DNA of 46,989 nucleotides from CAYUNA01 sp047629355 (GTDB lineage Bacteria > Bacteroidota > Bacteroidia > Chitinophagales > Saprospiraceae). The notes beneath the pieces were generated by a model that worked only from the letters and a program-made list of their open reading frames with translations, made no database searches and was not told the origin of the DNA. Below, piece by piece: positions 1-7,938 of this stretch. Location of the stretch: contig JBLHWU010000008.1 in the NCBI GenBank assembly GCA_047629355.1, positions 1-46,989 on the forward strand. The letters are read 5' to 3'. The position numbers were made by a program, and so were the translations under genes. Numbering within the stretch: position 1 is the first letter of the stretch; every line of letters begins with the position of its first letter.

Positions 1-81
1 TTTCTTAAAGAATTTTTTAGAGGAAACTAACGAAAAAAAGATACTTCTTTGATTGTTCGATTATTTATGTCCAAGTACTTA
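1..81. mobile_element. Right end of MITE-like element, family 1 (copy truncated by window edge)
   Basis: This stretch matches 6526-6606 closely, including the core GATTGTTCGATTATTTATGT and the terminal GTACTTA. The second copy has terminal inverted repeats and interrupts a lipoprotein gene, so this is read as the right half of another copy whose left half lies outside the window. Both copies contain a short open frame ending ATCLLL-like residues and TGA (here near 48-50), perhaps a relic of a transposase or captured gene. I did not recognise that peptide. Confidence 0.6.
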
Positions 82-167
82 CAATTATTATCTCTTACTT
101 TGAAAGGTATTAATAATGAGAGATGTTCAATCTGAAAAACACAAAAAAGTCTAAATTTTGTGTATTC

Positions 168-1454
168 TTATACTTGTCTAATTTTCTCTCGTGCGCCTTG
201 GCCCGTCTGCCGTCCACCATTCAAATAATTCACCCCCATCAACAAAAAGAACAAATACAGCGATATCCCAAAATTATTCTCTACCGTATTCTCCATCATA
301 AAAGACATGAAAATTATCGCATGGAGCGCAAGAAACAAGGGATTCCTATAATTTTTTTGATAAAACAGCGGAAAAAAGAAGGCAAAGCTAAATAGTAAAA
401 CGCCAATAATGCCCGTTCCTGCGTAATGCGATAAAAATTGATTGTGTGGTTTTCGATAAGAATATTGACCGTTAAATTTTTCGGCGTAAACTTTCTTAAC
501 CTCCTGTTTCAAATCACCTGCCCCGACACCAAGAAGCGGATGTGCATTGCCAATTTCTAAACCAACCACGAGCGAAGTAATTCTTTCTGAATCAGAATAA
601 TTGCCGCCAATACTCTGTCTATATTGGTCAAAATCCCATTTGGCGTAAGCGATTTTTGTTTGAAAACTAGGAAAAAGCTGATACGCAATAAACGGAACCG
701 CAGTTAAACCAACAACGGTTGCCAATATCAACCAGTATTTTTTTGAAGAAATCGCATGATGAATACCGACCACGAAAAGCCCTAAATACAAAGCTAAAAT
801 GCCACTTCTGACAGACAATACATGAATAAATGCAAACAAGAATAACGTCATTCCACCGATAAAATATCGCTCGTTTTTAGAAGAAAAATAAAAATTATCC
901 CACCACAAAGCTACACCGCCAATAATACTCAAGGCCAGCGTCAAACTAAATCGAATGTGATTAGAAGGAGTGGGTACAGGTTGTCCTTTTCCAATTAATT
1001 CATTGATGTTTTTAAAATCAGATAGGTAATGCATGCCGACATAGCAGCAGGTCATAAACATTAAAAACAACAAAAAATAAAGGATAGCGTAGCACTCTTT
1101 CTTTGTCAACTTAGGCATACTCAAAAATGCAAATGGCAAAATTAAAAACGGCAACTTTATGCGTAATCGCTCCAAAGTATAATCCATATCCGAGGAATAA
1201 ATTCCTGAAAAAAGCACTATGAAAAAGGAAATTGTAATCACCCACCAAACCTTTTCTGTCTTGAATCTGCGCCAATTTTCTGCTAAAGTATCGCGCCAAG
1301 TCACGCGCACTTGCGGTCCATCAAATTTCAATTGAAACAAGGCCAAGACCAGAAGCCCAATCATCGATACCGATAGAATAAATTCGGCAGACAAAATCAT
1401 GCTCACTAACCACAGAAAAAGGAAAGTAATGGACTGAATTTTGTAAGATTTCAT
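168..1454 (-). CDS. O-antigen ligase/polymerase family membrane protein
   Basis: A 428-residue protein made largely of hydrophobic helices (about ten to twelve predicted spans). It has a large extracytoplasmic loop in the second half containing the run GNAHPLLGVGAGD and a conserved RKPHNQFLSHYAGTGIIG segment, the pattern of the Wzy_C / O-antigen ligase family (PF04932). Such proteins join or polymerise lipid-linked glycans at the periplasmic face of the inner membrane. The start ATG at 1454 precedes a short basic stretch and the first helix. No glycan gene cluster is next to it, so the substrate cannot be inferred; ligase and polymerase roles are not distinguishable here. Confidence 0.75.
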   Translation of the reverse strand: MKSYKIQSITFLFLWLVSMILSAEFILSVSMIGLLVLALFQLKFDGPQVRVTWRDTLAENWRRFKTEKVWWVITISFFIVLFSGIYSSDMDYTLERLRIKLPFLILPFAFLSMPKLTKKECYAILYFLLFLMFMTCCYVGMHYLSDFKNINELIGKGQPVPTPSNHIRFSLTLALSIIGGVALWWDNFYFSSKNERYFIGGMTLFLFAFIHVLSVRSGILALYLGLFVVGIHHAISSKKYWLILATVVGLTAVPFIAYQLFPSFQTKIAYAKWDFDQYRQSIGGNYSDSERITSLVVGLEIGNAHPLLGVGAGDLKQEVKKVYAEKFNGQYSYRKPHNQFLSHYAGTGIIGVLLFSFAFFFPLFYQKNYRNPLFLALHAIIFMSFMMENTVENNFGISLYLFFLLMGVNYLNGGRQTGQGAREKIRQV

Positions 1455-1633
1455 AAAGACGACTCACTGTTGACGGCTCACGGCGCACGGTGCGGCAAGC
1501 AACAGGCGACGTTTTCCTAAAGATTTAAAGTAATTTTCTTCCGCAAACTTAACTATTTGCTATCAATTCCATAGTTGAACAAACTTTTTTTCAACCATTT
1601 GGGTTAGCTATTCTTAGTTTAGACGCAAAAACT

Positions 1634-1641
1634 TACCTTTG
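1634..1641 (+). promoter_or_regulatory. Candidate -7 box (TACCTTTG) for pheS
   Basis: TACCTTTG fits the Bacteroidota -7 consensus TAnnTTTG and lies about 95 bp before the pheS ATG. No clean TTTG -33 box is seen at 18-20 bp upstream. The leader between it and pheS is an AT-rich run with repeated ATCGA/AATCAA words. Confidence 0.4.
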
Positions 1642-1736
1642 CAGATTAATTCGATTCGCTCGATTATTGTGATTATCTCGATTGTCGCTGTAATCGAATC
1701 AATCGAGTCAATCAAAATAATTGAAACAATCAAATC

Positions 1737-2774
1737 ATGGCAGCAGAAATTTTCGCAAAAGTAGAGCAAATCATCAAGGACATCGAAGCGGCAACTCCGG
1801 AGACGGCAGAAGCGGTGGAGCAATTTCGGATAAAATATTTGGGTTCAAAAAATGCGTTGAAGCCGTTGATGGGCGAGATGCGCAATATTCCAAATGAGAA
1901 AAAACGTGATTTTGGGCAGTTGGTTAATAAGGCAAAGCAAGTAGCAGAAACGAAGTTTCAAGAGTTGAAAAATGCTGCGGATGCTGCGGCTGACGATGAA
2001 GCGGCTGCCTCAATTGACTTGACTATGCCGGGCGAACCGATGGATTTGGGCGCACGTCATCCTTTGGCAGTGATGATGAATAAGATTATCAGCATTTTTG
2101 AAAAGATAGGTTTTGAAATTGCCGAGGAGCGCGAAATTGAAGATGATTGGCACAATTTCACGGCGATGAATACGCCAGAAGACCACCCTGCGCGGGATAT
2201 GCAAGACACGTATTATTTAAAGGGTAGCACGGAAATGTTGTTGCGAACGCACACTTCTTCTGTGCAAGCACGGACGATGACAACGCAGAAGCCACCGATT
2301 CGGATTCTTGCGCCAGGTCGGGTTTATCGGAACGAAACGATTTCGGCACGGTCGCATTGCCAATTTCATCAGGTGGAAGGATTGTATATTGATGAGGGGG
2401 TTTCTTTCGCGGATTTGAAGCAGACTTTGTTGTATTTTTCTCAGGAAATGTTTGGCGAGAAAACGAAAATTCGTTTGCGACCGTCTTATTTTCCATTTAC
2501 GGAACCGAGTGCGGAGATGGATATTTCTTGTTTTATTTGTGACTCTAAAGGTTGTAATATTTGTAAGTATACGGGTTGGGTAGAAATTTTGGGTTGTGGC
2601 ATGATTGACCCGCAAGTTTTAGAAAACTGTGGGATTGATTCTAAAAAATATACGGGTTTTGCCTTTGGAATGGGGATTGAACGACAAGCGATGTTGAAAT
2701 ATAAAGTGAATGATATTCGCTTGTTTTTTGAAAATGACGTGCGGTTTTTGGAGCAGTTTTCGGGGGCGGTTTGA
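1737..2774 (+). CDS. pheS: Phenylalanine--tRNA ligase alpha subunit
   Basis: A 345-residue class II aminoacyl-tRNA synthetase catalytic subunit; with PheT it attaches phenylalanine to tRNA-Phe in the cytoplasm. The N-terminal helical arm (about 1-90) is followed by the catalytic core, with the class II motif 2 region around RVYRNETISARSHCQFHQVE and the C-terminal motif FAFGMGIERQAML. The length is normal for bacterial PheS. A cysteine-rich segment, CFICDSKGCNICKYTG, is present in the core. pheT is not in the window. A toxin-antitoxin pair and gatA follow on the same strand, so the stretch may be transcribed together. Confidence 0.95.
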   Translation: MAAEIFAKVEQIIKDIEAATPETAEAVEQFRIKYLGSKNALKPLMGEMRNIPNEKKRDFGQLVNKAKQVAETKFQELKNAADAAADDEAAASIDLTMPGEPMDLGARHPLAVMMNKIISIFEKIGFEIAEEREIEDDWHNFTAMNTPEDHPARDMQDTYYLKGSTEMLLRTHTSSVQARTMTTQKPPIRILAPGRVYRNETISARSHCQFHQVEGLYIDEGVSFADLKQTLLYFSQEMFGEKTKIRLRPSYFPFTEPSAEMDISCFICDSKGCNICKYTGWVEILGCGMIDPQVLENCGIDSKKYTGFAFGMGIERQAMLKYKVNDIRLFFENDVRFLEQFSGAV

Positions 2775-2818
2775 TTGATTGTTGGTGAAAATTGTTTAAC
2801 TTTGAAAGAAAAAAAGAT

Positions 2819-3046
2819 ATGACAACAAATTTGAACTTTAAATATCAGTTAGATGAAAAGGGAGAACCTAATGCAGTCATTATTCCTTTGAGAGATTGGC
2901 AAATAATTCAAAAACAAATAGAAGATTTTGAATTTATAACTGAAATTAGACAAGGAGTAAGAGATTCTATGCAAGAAATAGCCGAAATAAAGGCGGGGAA
3001 AAGAAAAAAGCCTCAAACTTTAAAAGAATTTTTGAATGAATGTTAA
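2819..3046 (+). CDS. Small antitoxin-like protein of a type II toxin-antitoxin pair
   Basis: A 75-residue acidic/basic mixed protein starting MTTNLNFKYQLDEKGEPNAV. An in-frame ATG at 2792 exists, but 2819 gives the more natural start. The segment VIIPLRDWQIIQKQIEDFEF resembles Phd/RelB-type antitoxins, which bind DNA at the N-terminus and wrap their toxin with the C-terminus. Its stop overlaps the toxin start by 11 bases, the usual arrangement of such operons. The identification rests on size, position and partner rather than a diagnostic motif. Confidence 0.65.
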   Translation: MTTNLNFKYQLDEKGEPNAVIIPLRDWQIIQKQIEDFEFITEIRQGVRDSMQEIAEIKAGKRKKPQTLKEFLNEC

Positions 3047-3398
3047 TATTATTCCCACGGATAGTTTTAGGAAAGAAGTAAAAAAACTTTTAAAGAAATA
3101 TCGTTCTCTAAAAAAAGAATTGATTGACTTAAATCAGGAATTAGAGCTAAATCCTAATTTAGGAACGAAAATTAGTGAAAATACTTTCAAAATAAGACTT
3201 GGAGTAAAAAGTAAAGGAAGAGGGAAAAGTGGAGGGATGCGAGTTATTACCTATCAATTATTAGAAAATAACGATAATTTAGATGTATGGCTGATTTCCA
3301 TTTATGACAAATCAAAAATAACTACGAGAAGCCAGAAATATATTGATGGAGTAATTGCCGCCGATGTTTCACAAAAAAAAGAAAAATTAAGTCAATCA
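3036..3398 (+). CDS. RelE/HigB-like toxin domain, reading in frame into gatA
   Basis: About 110-121 residues starting MNVNIIPTDSFRKEVKKLL. The body, with LGTKISENTFKIRLGVKSKGRGKSGGMRVI and a terminal WLISIYDKS, is typical of RelE/ParE-superfamily toxins, which usually cleave ribosome-bound mRNA. It overlaps the antitoxin gene upstream. Unusually there is no stop codon: the frame continues through QKKEKLSQS into the first Met of GatA at 3399, giving a 594-residue open frame. An A8 run at about 3373-3380 lies just before the junction; a one-base change there would place a TAA before GatA. So a true fusion and an indel (in nature or in the assembly) are both possible. Confidence 0.7.
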
Positions 3399-4820
3399 AT
3401 GTCTGATAAATACACCTGCCTTTCACAACTACAATCCGACCTAAAATCTAATAAAACAACTCTTCCTCAACTCCTCAATCACTACCTCTCCAAAATAGAA
3501 TCCACCAAAAGTCTAAACATCTACATCGAAGTCTTCGCGGACGAAGCCCGTCAAAAAGCGCAAGAATTACAGCAAAAATACGAGCAAAATTCAGGAAGTG
3601 TAGGCAAACTCTTTGGTGCAATCATTTCTCTAAAAGACAATATTTGCTATCAAGGACACGGCGTAACCGCAGGTTCAAAAATGTTGAAAGGTTTTGAATC
3701 TATTTATAATGCAACGGCGGTTGAGCGATTGTTGGCGGAAGATGCGATTATTGTTGGGCGAGTAAATTGCGATGAATTTGCGATGGGTTCGACGACGGAA
3801 AGTTCGGTTTATGGCGTGACGCGAAATGCAGCAGATACGACGCGCGTGCCTGGCGGAAGTTCGGGCGGTTCAGCTGTGGCGGTTCAGGCAGACACTTGTT
3901 TGATGAGCATTGGTTCGGATACGGGAGGCTCGGTTCGGCAGCCAGCGGCGTTTTGTGGCGTGGTGGGGATGAAGCCAACTTATGGACGGATTTCGCGGTA
4001 TGGTTTGTTGGCTTATGGTTCTTCGTTTGACCAAATCGGGACGTTGACAAATTGTGTGGAAGATGCTGCTATTTTATTGGAAGTAATGGCGGGGGAAGAT
4101 GATTTTGATGCGACGGCAAGTAGTAAAGACGTAGGGAATTATAACGAAGCAATTTTTTCTAAAAAAGCAAAAATTGCCTACTTTGATACCGCAATGAATC
4201 ACGAAAGTATGGATGGGGATGTGAAAAAGTTGTCGCTGGATTTTGTTGAAAAATTAAAAAAAGACGGGCACGAAGTTGAAGCCGTTGATTTTGAATATTT
4301 GGATTACATTATTCCTGCTTATTATGTTTTGACGACAGCGGAAGCTTCTTCCAATTTGTCGCGTTATGATGGTATTCGATTTGGACACCGAAGCTCGGAA
4401 GCTAAAAACATAGATGAAGTCTATAAAAAATCACGGACGGAAGGATTTGGAACGGAAGTGAAGCGGCGAATTATGCTGGGTACTTTCGTTTTGAGTGCTG
4501 GATATTACGATGCTTATTATACGAAAGCACAGCAAGTTCGGGCGTTGATTGCGCAGCGAACGGAGGAGATTTTAAGTGAGTACGATTTTATTTTAATGCC
4601 AGCTTCACCTACGCCTGCTTGGGAAATTGGTAAAATGGACGATGATCCCGTGGCGATGTATTTGGCGGATATTTACACGGTGCAAGCGAATATGGTGGGG
4701 ATTCCTGCGATTGCGTTTCCGATTGGAGAACATTCTAATGGGATGCCGGTGGGGATTCAGTTGATGGGGCGAAAATTTGGGGAAGGGGAGATGTTGGCTT
4801 TTGCGAAGGAGGTTTGTTGA
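3399..4820 (+). CDS. gatA: Asp-tRNA(Asn)/Glu-tRNA(Gln) amidotransferase subunit A
   Basis: From the ATG at 3399 the protein is 473 residues, the usual GatA length. It carries the amidase signature with the Ser-cisSer-Lys triad environment: Lys in ISLKDNICYQG, then GGSSGGSAVAV and SIGSDTGGSVRQPAAF. GatA releases ammonia from glutamine for the GatB kinase/transamidase, converting mischarged Glu-tRNA(Gln) or Asp-tRNA(Asn). gatB and gatC are not in the window. The frame is open upstream into the toxin domain, so a longer toxin-GatA polypeptide starting at 3036 is possible. I prefer 3399 because it matches normal GatA N-termini. Confidence 0.9.
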   Translation: MSDKYTCLSQLQSDLKSNKTTLPQLLNHYLSKIESTKSLNIYIEVFADEARQKAQELQQKYEQNSGSVGKLFGAIISLKDNICYQGHGVTAGSKMLKGFESIYNATAVERLLAEDAIIVGRVNCDEFAMGSTTESSVYGVTRNAADTTRVPGGSSGGSAVAVQADTCLMSIGSDTGGSVRQPAAFCGVVGMKPTYGRISRYGLLAYGSSFDQIGTLTNCVEDAAILLEVMAGEDDFDATASSKDVGNYNEAIFSKKAKIAYFDTAMNHESMDGDVKKLSLDFVEKLKKDGHEVEAVDFEYLDYIIPAYYVLTTAEASSNLSRYDGIRFGHRSSEAKNIDEVYKKSRTEGFGTEVKRRIMLGTFVLSAGYYDAYYTKAQQVRALIAQRTEEILSEYDFILMPASPTPAWEIGKMDDDPVAMYLADIYTVQANMVGIPAIAFPIGEHSNGMPVGIQLMGRKFGEGEMLAFAKEVC

Positions 4821-4844
4821 TAAGGAAATCGAAATATTAGCAAT

Positions 4845-4881
4845 AAAAAACGGAACAAGTCGCTCACTTGTTCCGTTTTTT
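4845..4881. terminator. Bidirectional intrinsic terminator between gatA and the dehydrogenase
   Basis: A perfect 15-bp stem (AAAAAACGGAACAAG with its complement) around a 7-base loop, ending in a T run on both strands. It sits between two convergent genes, so it can serve both. Confidence 0.85.
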
Positions 4882-4925
4882 GATTTGATTTGATTCTTTG
4901 AAAATTCACTAAATTTATGATGAGA

Positions 4926-6092
4926 TTAAGCATCCTTCCTGAAAAATACCTCTCCATTCCGCGACATCCTCAACAAAAGCGGACTACACCGATACCTATC
5001 TTCATGGTACGTTTCCCGCAATTCTTCCATCAATTTGACGCATTTATCTAGTCCCCATTCATCTGCCCAAGCCAGCAAGCCTTTCGGGTAATTCACTCCT
5101 TTTGTCATCGCTAAATCAATATCTTCCGCACTCGCCACTTGCCAAAAAAAGGCATCTGCTGCTTCATTTATCAACATAATAATGATGCGTTCAACGATTT
5201 TTTGACCCAATTCCATGTTTTTACTAGGTTCAGGTTTTTTTGCATCTTCCCCATAATCATAAAATCCGCGCCCCGTTTTTCTACCTAAATATCCTGCTTC
5301 GGATAATCGCTTTTGCGTGAAAGATGGCTTGTAACGGGCATCGTAATAAAATGATTTAAAAACCGTCTCCGTAACCGTGTAATTCACATCATGTCCAATA
5401 TAATCCATCAAAGTAAAGGGTCCCATTCTAAAACCAGCAATCTCCTTCATCGCCCAATCAATCGTCGCCACATCCGCAATTCCTTCTTCCAAAATCCGAA
5501 GTGCTTCCCCATAAAAAGGGCGGGCTACTCGATTGACAATAAAACCAGGTGTATCTTTTGCTAAAACGACCAATTTGCCCCAAGATTCAATTAAATTTCT
5601 AGTTTTGTGTACTACTTCTTCATCAGTTTGAATGGCAGGAATTACCTCCACTAATTTCATCAAGGGCGCAGGATTGAAAAAATGAATTCCGACTACTCGC
5701 GAAGGTTTTTTACAAGCCGCTGCAATTGACGCAACAGATAAAGAGGAGGTATTTGTTGCCAAAATGCAATCTTCCGAAACGATTTTTTCCAACTGACTAA
5801 AAACCGTTTTTTTGACTTTTAAATTCTCAACAATCGCTTCAATCACCAAACCCGCTTCCGAAAAGGATTCCATCGAATTGACCATTAAAATACGTCCAAA
5901 AATCGCTTTAGATTCTTGCGGAGTCAACCGTCCTTTTTCAACCAAACGATTGAGTATTTTCTGCAATTTTTCGCTGGCTCTTTTCAAGGCTTCGCGATTG
6001 GTGTCGAATACCAAAACTTCGTGTCCAGCTATAGCTGCTACTTGTGCGATGCCGCTACCCATTGCGCCGCTTCCGAGAATTCCGATGGTCAT
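4926..6092 (-). CDS. 3-hydroxyacyl-CoA / 3-hydroxybutyryl-CoA dehydrogenase
   Basis: A 388-residue NAD-dependent dehydrogenase that oxidises (or, running the other way, forms) 3-hydroxyacyl-CoA in fatty-acid or phenylacetate-type degradation. The N-terminal Rossmann motif is GILGSGAMGSGIAQ (residues 3-16). The family signature HFFNPAPLMKLVEVI follows. Two C-terminal 3HCDH domains are present: one with GFIVNRVARPFYGEALRILEEG, and a second ending near GLDKCVKLMEEL with a conserved KGVNYPKGLLAWAD. The extra C-terminal domain makes it longer than the ~280-residue clostridial Hbd and closer to PaaH-type proteins. No other beta-oxidation gene is adjacent. Confidence 0.88.
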   Translation of the reverse strand: MTIGILGSGAMGSGIAQVAAIAGHEVLVFDTNREALKRASEKLQKILNRLVEKGRLTPQESKAIFGRILMVNSMESFSEAGLVIEAIVENLKVKKTVFSQLEKIVSEDCILATNTSSLSVASIAAACKKPSRVVGIHFFNPAPLMKLVEVIPAIQTDEEVVHKTRNLIESWGKLVVLAKDTPGFIVNRVARPFYGEALRILEEGIADVATIDWAMKEIAGFRMGPFTLMDYIGHDVNYTVTETVFKSFYYDARYKPSFTQKRLSEAGYLGRKTGRGFYDYGEDAKKPEPSKNMELGQKIVERIIIMLINEAADAFFWQVASAEDIDLAMTKGVNYPKGLLAWADEWGLDKCVKLMEELRETYHEDRYRCSPLLLRMSRNGEVFFRKDA

Positions 6093-6105
6093 AAGCTTTA
6101 TTTTT

Positions 6106-6154
6106 AGAGGTCAAGTGTCAGAAAATCGGCGTTTGAATTGGCTGACCTCTGAAG
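6106..6154. repeat. GGTCAG-type dispersed hairpin repeat, copy 1 (degenerate)
   Basis: AGAGGTCAAGTGTCAGAAAA facing TGACCTCTGA. A short degenerate member of the family described in full at 31188-31288. It lies in the leader of the dehydrogenase gene. Confidence 0.6.
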
Positions 6155-6171
6155 GTAAATTTAATAAAGGG

Positions 6172-6179
6172 CAAATATA
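6172..6179 (-). promoter_or_regulatory. Candidate -7 box (TATATTTG) for the dehydrogenase gene
   Basis: On the minus strand this reads TATATTTG, matching TAnnTTTG, about 80 bp before the ATG at 6092. Transcription from here would include repeat copy 1 in the leader. The -33 box is not clear. Confidence 0.35.
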
Positions 6180-6275
6180 CAATGTATTGTAGAATAGGGT
6201 GGATTCTACAAGTATTATTGTTTTTCGTAGATTTATATGGAAAGTGATAGCTTAAAGAATCGAAAAATATACTTT

Positions 6276-7032
6276 ATGAAAAAGAACTCACTATTTTTTT
6301 ATCGTTACTTAAGCCTAATCTATTGTTGTATTCTAATTTTTTGTTGTAAACATTGTCCTCCTTGTTATGATGATTATTTTTTAGATGACTGCTATGCTAC
6401 ATTTATGCCCTATCAAATGAACGAGGAAGTAATTTTCGTCAATGTAAGTACCTGGACACAATTAATCGAACATCTAAAAAGTATCTTTTTCCGTTATTTT
6501 CTCTAAAAAATACTTCAATAAAGGGATTAGTTAAGAATTTTTCAGAGAAAACTAACGAAAAAATCTTACTCCTTTGATTGTTCGATTATTTATGTCTAGG
6601 TACTTAAACAATGAAAAAGTATCTTTTCAAATAATAAAAAGAGATACAATCAGAACGAATCGACCTGGTTATGACATAAGTAATCATGATGCAGGAGATT
6701 GGGGCTGTTGTTTCGAAATCTTTTTTGAAACTTTGGAGGTTTCACTTCAAGGAGATAGCACGAACCAAGTTAATTTTACCATTAGACCTCCTTCCTCTTT
6801 AAGTGTAGAAGTCGATATTTTAGGAAAGAAAAATAGTTCTGCATTCGGATTGTCAATATGTCAAATTTCTGAAAACAATAAAATTGATACATTAATCGTT
6901 GCTAACAAACAGTTTATAAACGTTTACAACAGTTCATTCTCTTCTGATACTTTGAATGCTTTTTACTACAATGAAGTTGGTCAAGGACTGGTTGGATTTA
7001 TCCTTGAAGGAGAAGAATGGGCGCTAGAATAA
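6276..7032 (+). pseudogene. Lipoprotein gene interrupted by a MITE-like element
   Basis: The 5' part (6276-6444) encodes MKKNSLFFYRYLSLIYCCIL, a lipoprotein signal with lipobox-like LIFCC, followed by the acidic stretch PCYDDYFLDDC and NEEVIFVN. The 3' part (6614-7032) encodes EKVSFQIIKRDTIRTN through GLVGFILEGEEWALE and a stop. Joining 6444 to 6614 removes the 164-bp element plus one CAATG repeat and restores a single 195-codon frame with no internal stop. As it stands, the frame shifts after NEEVIFVN and ends at 6506. An N-terminal fragment of 77 residues could still be made. Function is unknown; small lipoproteins of this general kind are common in Saprospiria. Confidence 0.75.
6445..6608. 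mobile_element. MITE-like element, family 1, 164 bp, inserted in a lipoprotein gene
   Basis: The left end TAAGTACCTGGACA and following AATTAATCGAACA are matched by the inverted right end (TAAGTACCTAGACA, then AATAATCGAACA), giving terminal inverted repeats of about 28 bp. CAATG flanks both sides (6440-6444 and 6609-6613). The right half is repeated at 1-81. It is too short to encode a transposase, so it would have to be moved by a related full-length element elsewhere. The exact end may vary by 1-2 bp because the right side has two extra A residues. Confidence 0.85.
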
Positions 7033-7049
7033 TAGTTTTATTTAAAAAC

Positions 7050-7604
7050 TTACAATATCCCCAAATGCAAAAACGCTCTTAACAAAGCCGTCACCGTATG
7101 TGGATGCTCAATCTTCCCATTTTTAAATAACTCAAAAACTTCCGAAATCTGCATCTTTTTCAAAACAATATCCTCCGCATCATCAAAATGTGTCTCGCCA
7201 ATCAACTCTACATCTTGCGCCAACCAATGATGAATGTAGGCATCTTGAAAAACCGGATTAGCGGGAATATTACCTAAATAATGCCAATTTTTACTGCCAT
7301 AGCCTGTCTCTTCTAATAATTCTCGTTCAACTGTTTTTTGTTGATTCTCCCCATCATCGACCATACCGCCTGGGACTTCCAATGTTTTTTTTGTAATGCC
7401 AAAACGATATTGTTCAATCATCAAAATATGTCCGTCGGCAGTTATTGGGACGACATTTGCAGCATCGTTGCCTGTCAAAACGGTAATGGTCACAGGTTTT
7501 TGATTGCGAGGGTTGATGAGGATATCGGTTCTGATTTGAAATAATGGATTTGTCAAACCAAATTCAGAAGAAAGCGTTTTCCACTTGTTTTTTTTAGGCT
7601 GCAT
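7050..7604 (-). CDS. Nudix hydrolase, ADP-ribose pyrophosphatase-like
   Basis: 184 residues from MQPKKNKWKTLSSEF. The frame also has a Met at 7658, but that extension is encoded by the adjacent mobile element, so 7604 is preferred. The Nudix box is complete: GGMVDDGENQQKTVERELLEETGYG fits Gx5Ex7REUxEExGU (I quote the ends: GGMVDDGE and RELLEETGYG). The preceding VVPITADGHILMIEQYRFG and following GNIPANPVFQDAYIHHWLA suit the ADP-ribose/NDP-sugar pyrophosphatase subgroup, which hydrolyses nucleotide sugars in the cytoplasm using a divalent metal. It lies alone. Confidence 0.88.
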   Translation of the reverse strand: MQPKKNKWKTLSSEFGLTNPLFQIRTDILINPRNQKPVTITVLTGNDAANVVPITADGHILMIEQYRFGITKKTLEVPGGMVDDGENQQKTVERELLEETGYGSKNWHYLGNIPANPVFQDAYIHHWLAQDVELIGETHFDDAEDIVLKKMQISEVFELFKNGKIEHPHTVTALLRAFLHLGIL

Positions 7605-7631
7605 TTTTTTCTTTTTAAGAACTGGTGATAA

Positions 7632-7820
7632 GTAACGGTAAAATAATAAGTCCGCCAACTAACAACGTTTATTTTGTTCTTTTTCTCCACTTCGGTCGAA
7701 ATGACAAAAGGTTTTTATTTTTTAAATAAGAATTATCTCTACATAATGACTGTTTCAAAAGTGGAAAATAAGGACAAAAGAAATACTTGGTAGTTGGCGG
7801 AGTTATTATTTTACCGTTAC
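7632..7820. mobile_element. MITE-like element, family 2, copy A (189 bp)
   Basis: The left end GTAACGGTAAAATAATAAG and the next CCGCCAACTA are matched, inverted, by the right end TTATTATTTTACCGTTAC, giving about 30-bp terminal inverted repeats with one mismatch. The full length is nearly identical to 30094-30283. It is flanked by TAA on the left and TAC on the right (the other copy has TAA on both sides). It lies upstream of the Nudix gene and supplies a spurious in-frame start. No transposase is encoded. Confidence 0.85.
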
Positions 7821-7938
7821 TACGCGTTACTTAAAAGAAGTGTGGATAAATAAATTTATCAATTGGCAAAGAAAGTCATAATTTTACGTGTTTTATAAAT
7901 TCTCATACTTTTCGCCCAAATTGAACTGCTGAAAATAT

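Noticed and set aside
123..395. A 90-codon frame overlapping the end of the O-antigen ligase-like gene
   Set aside because: It overlaps a well-supported membrane protein and is basic, low-complexity sequence.
1455..1736. Possible tRNA or small RNA before pheS
   Set aside because: No cloverleaf or conserved T-loop; only a GC-rich degenerate repeat (CTCACGGCGCACGG), an AT-rich leader and a -7 box are seen.
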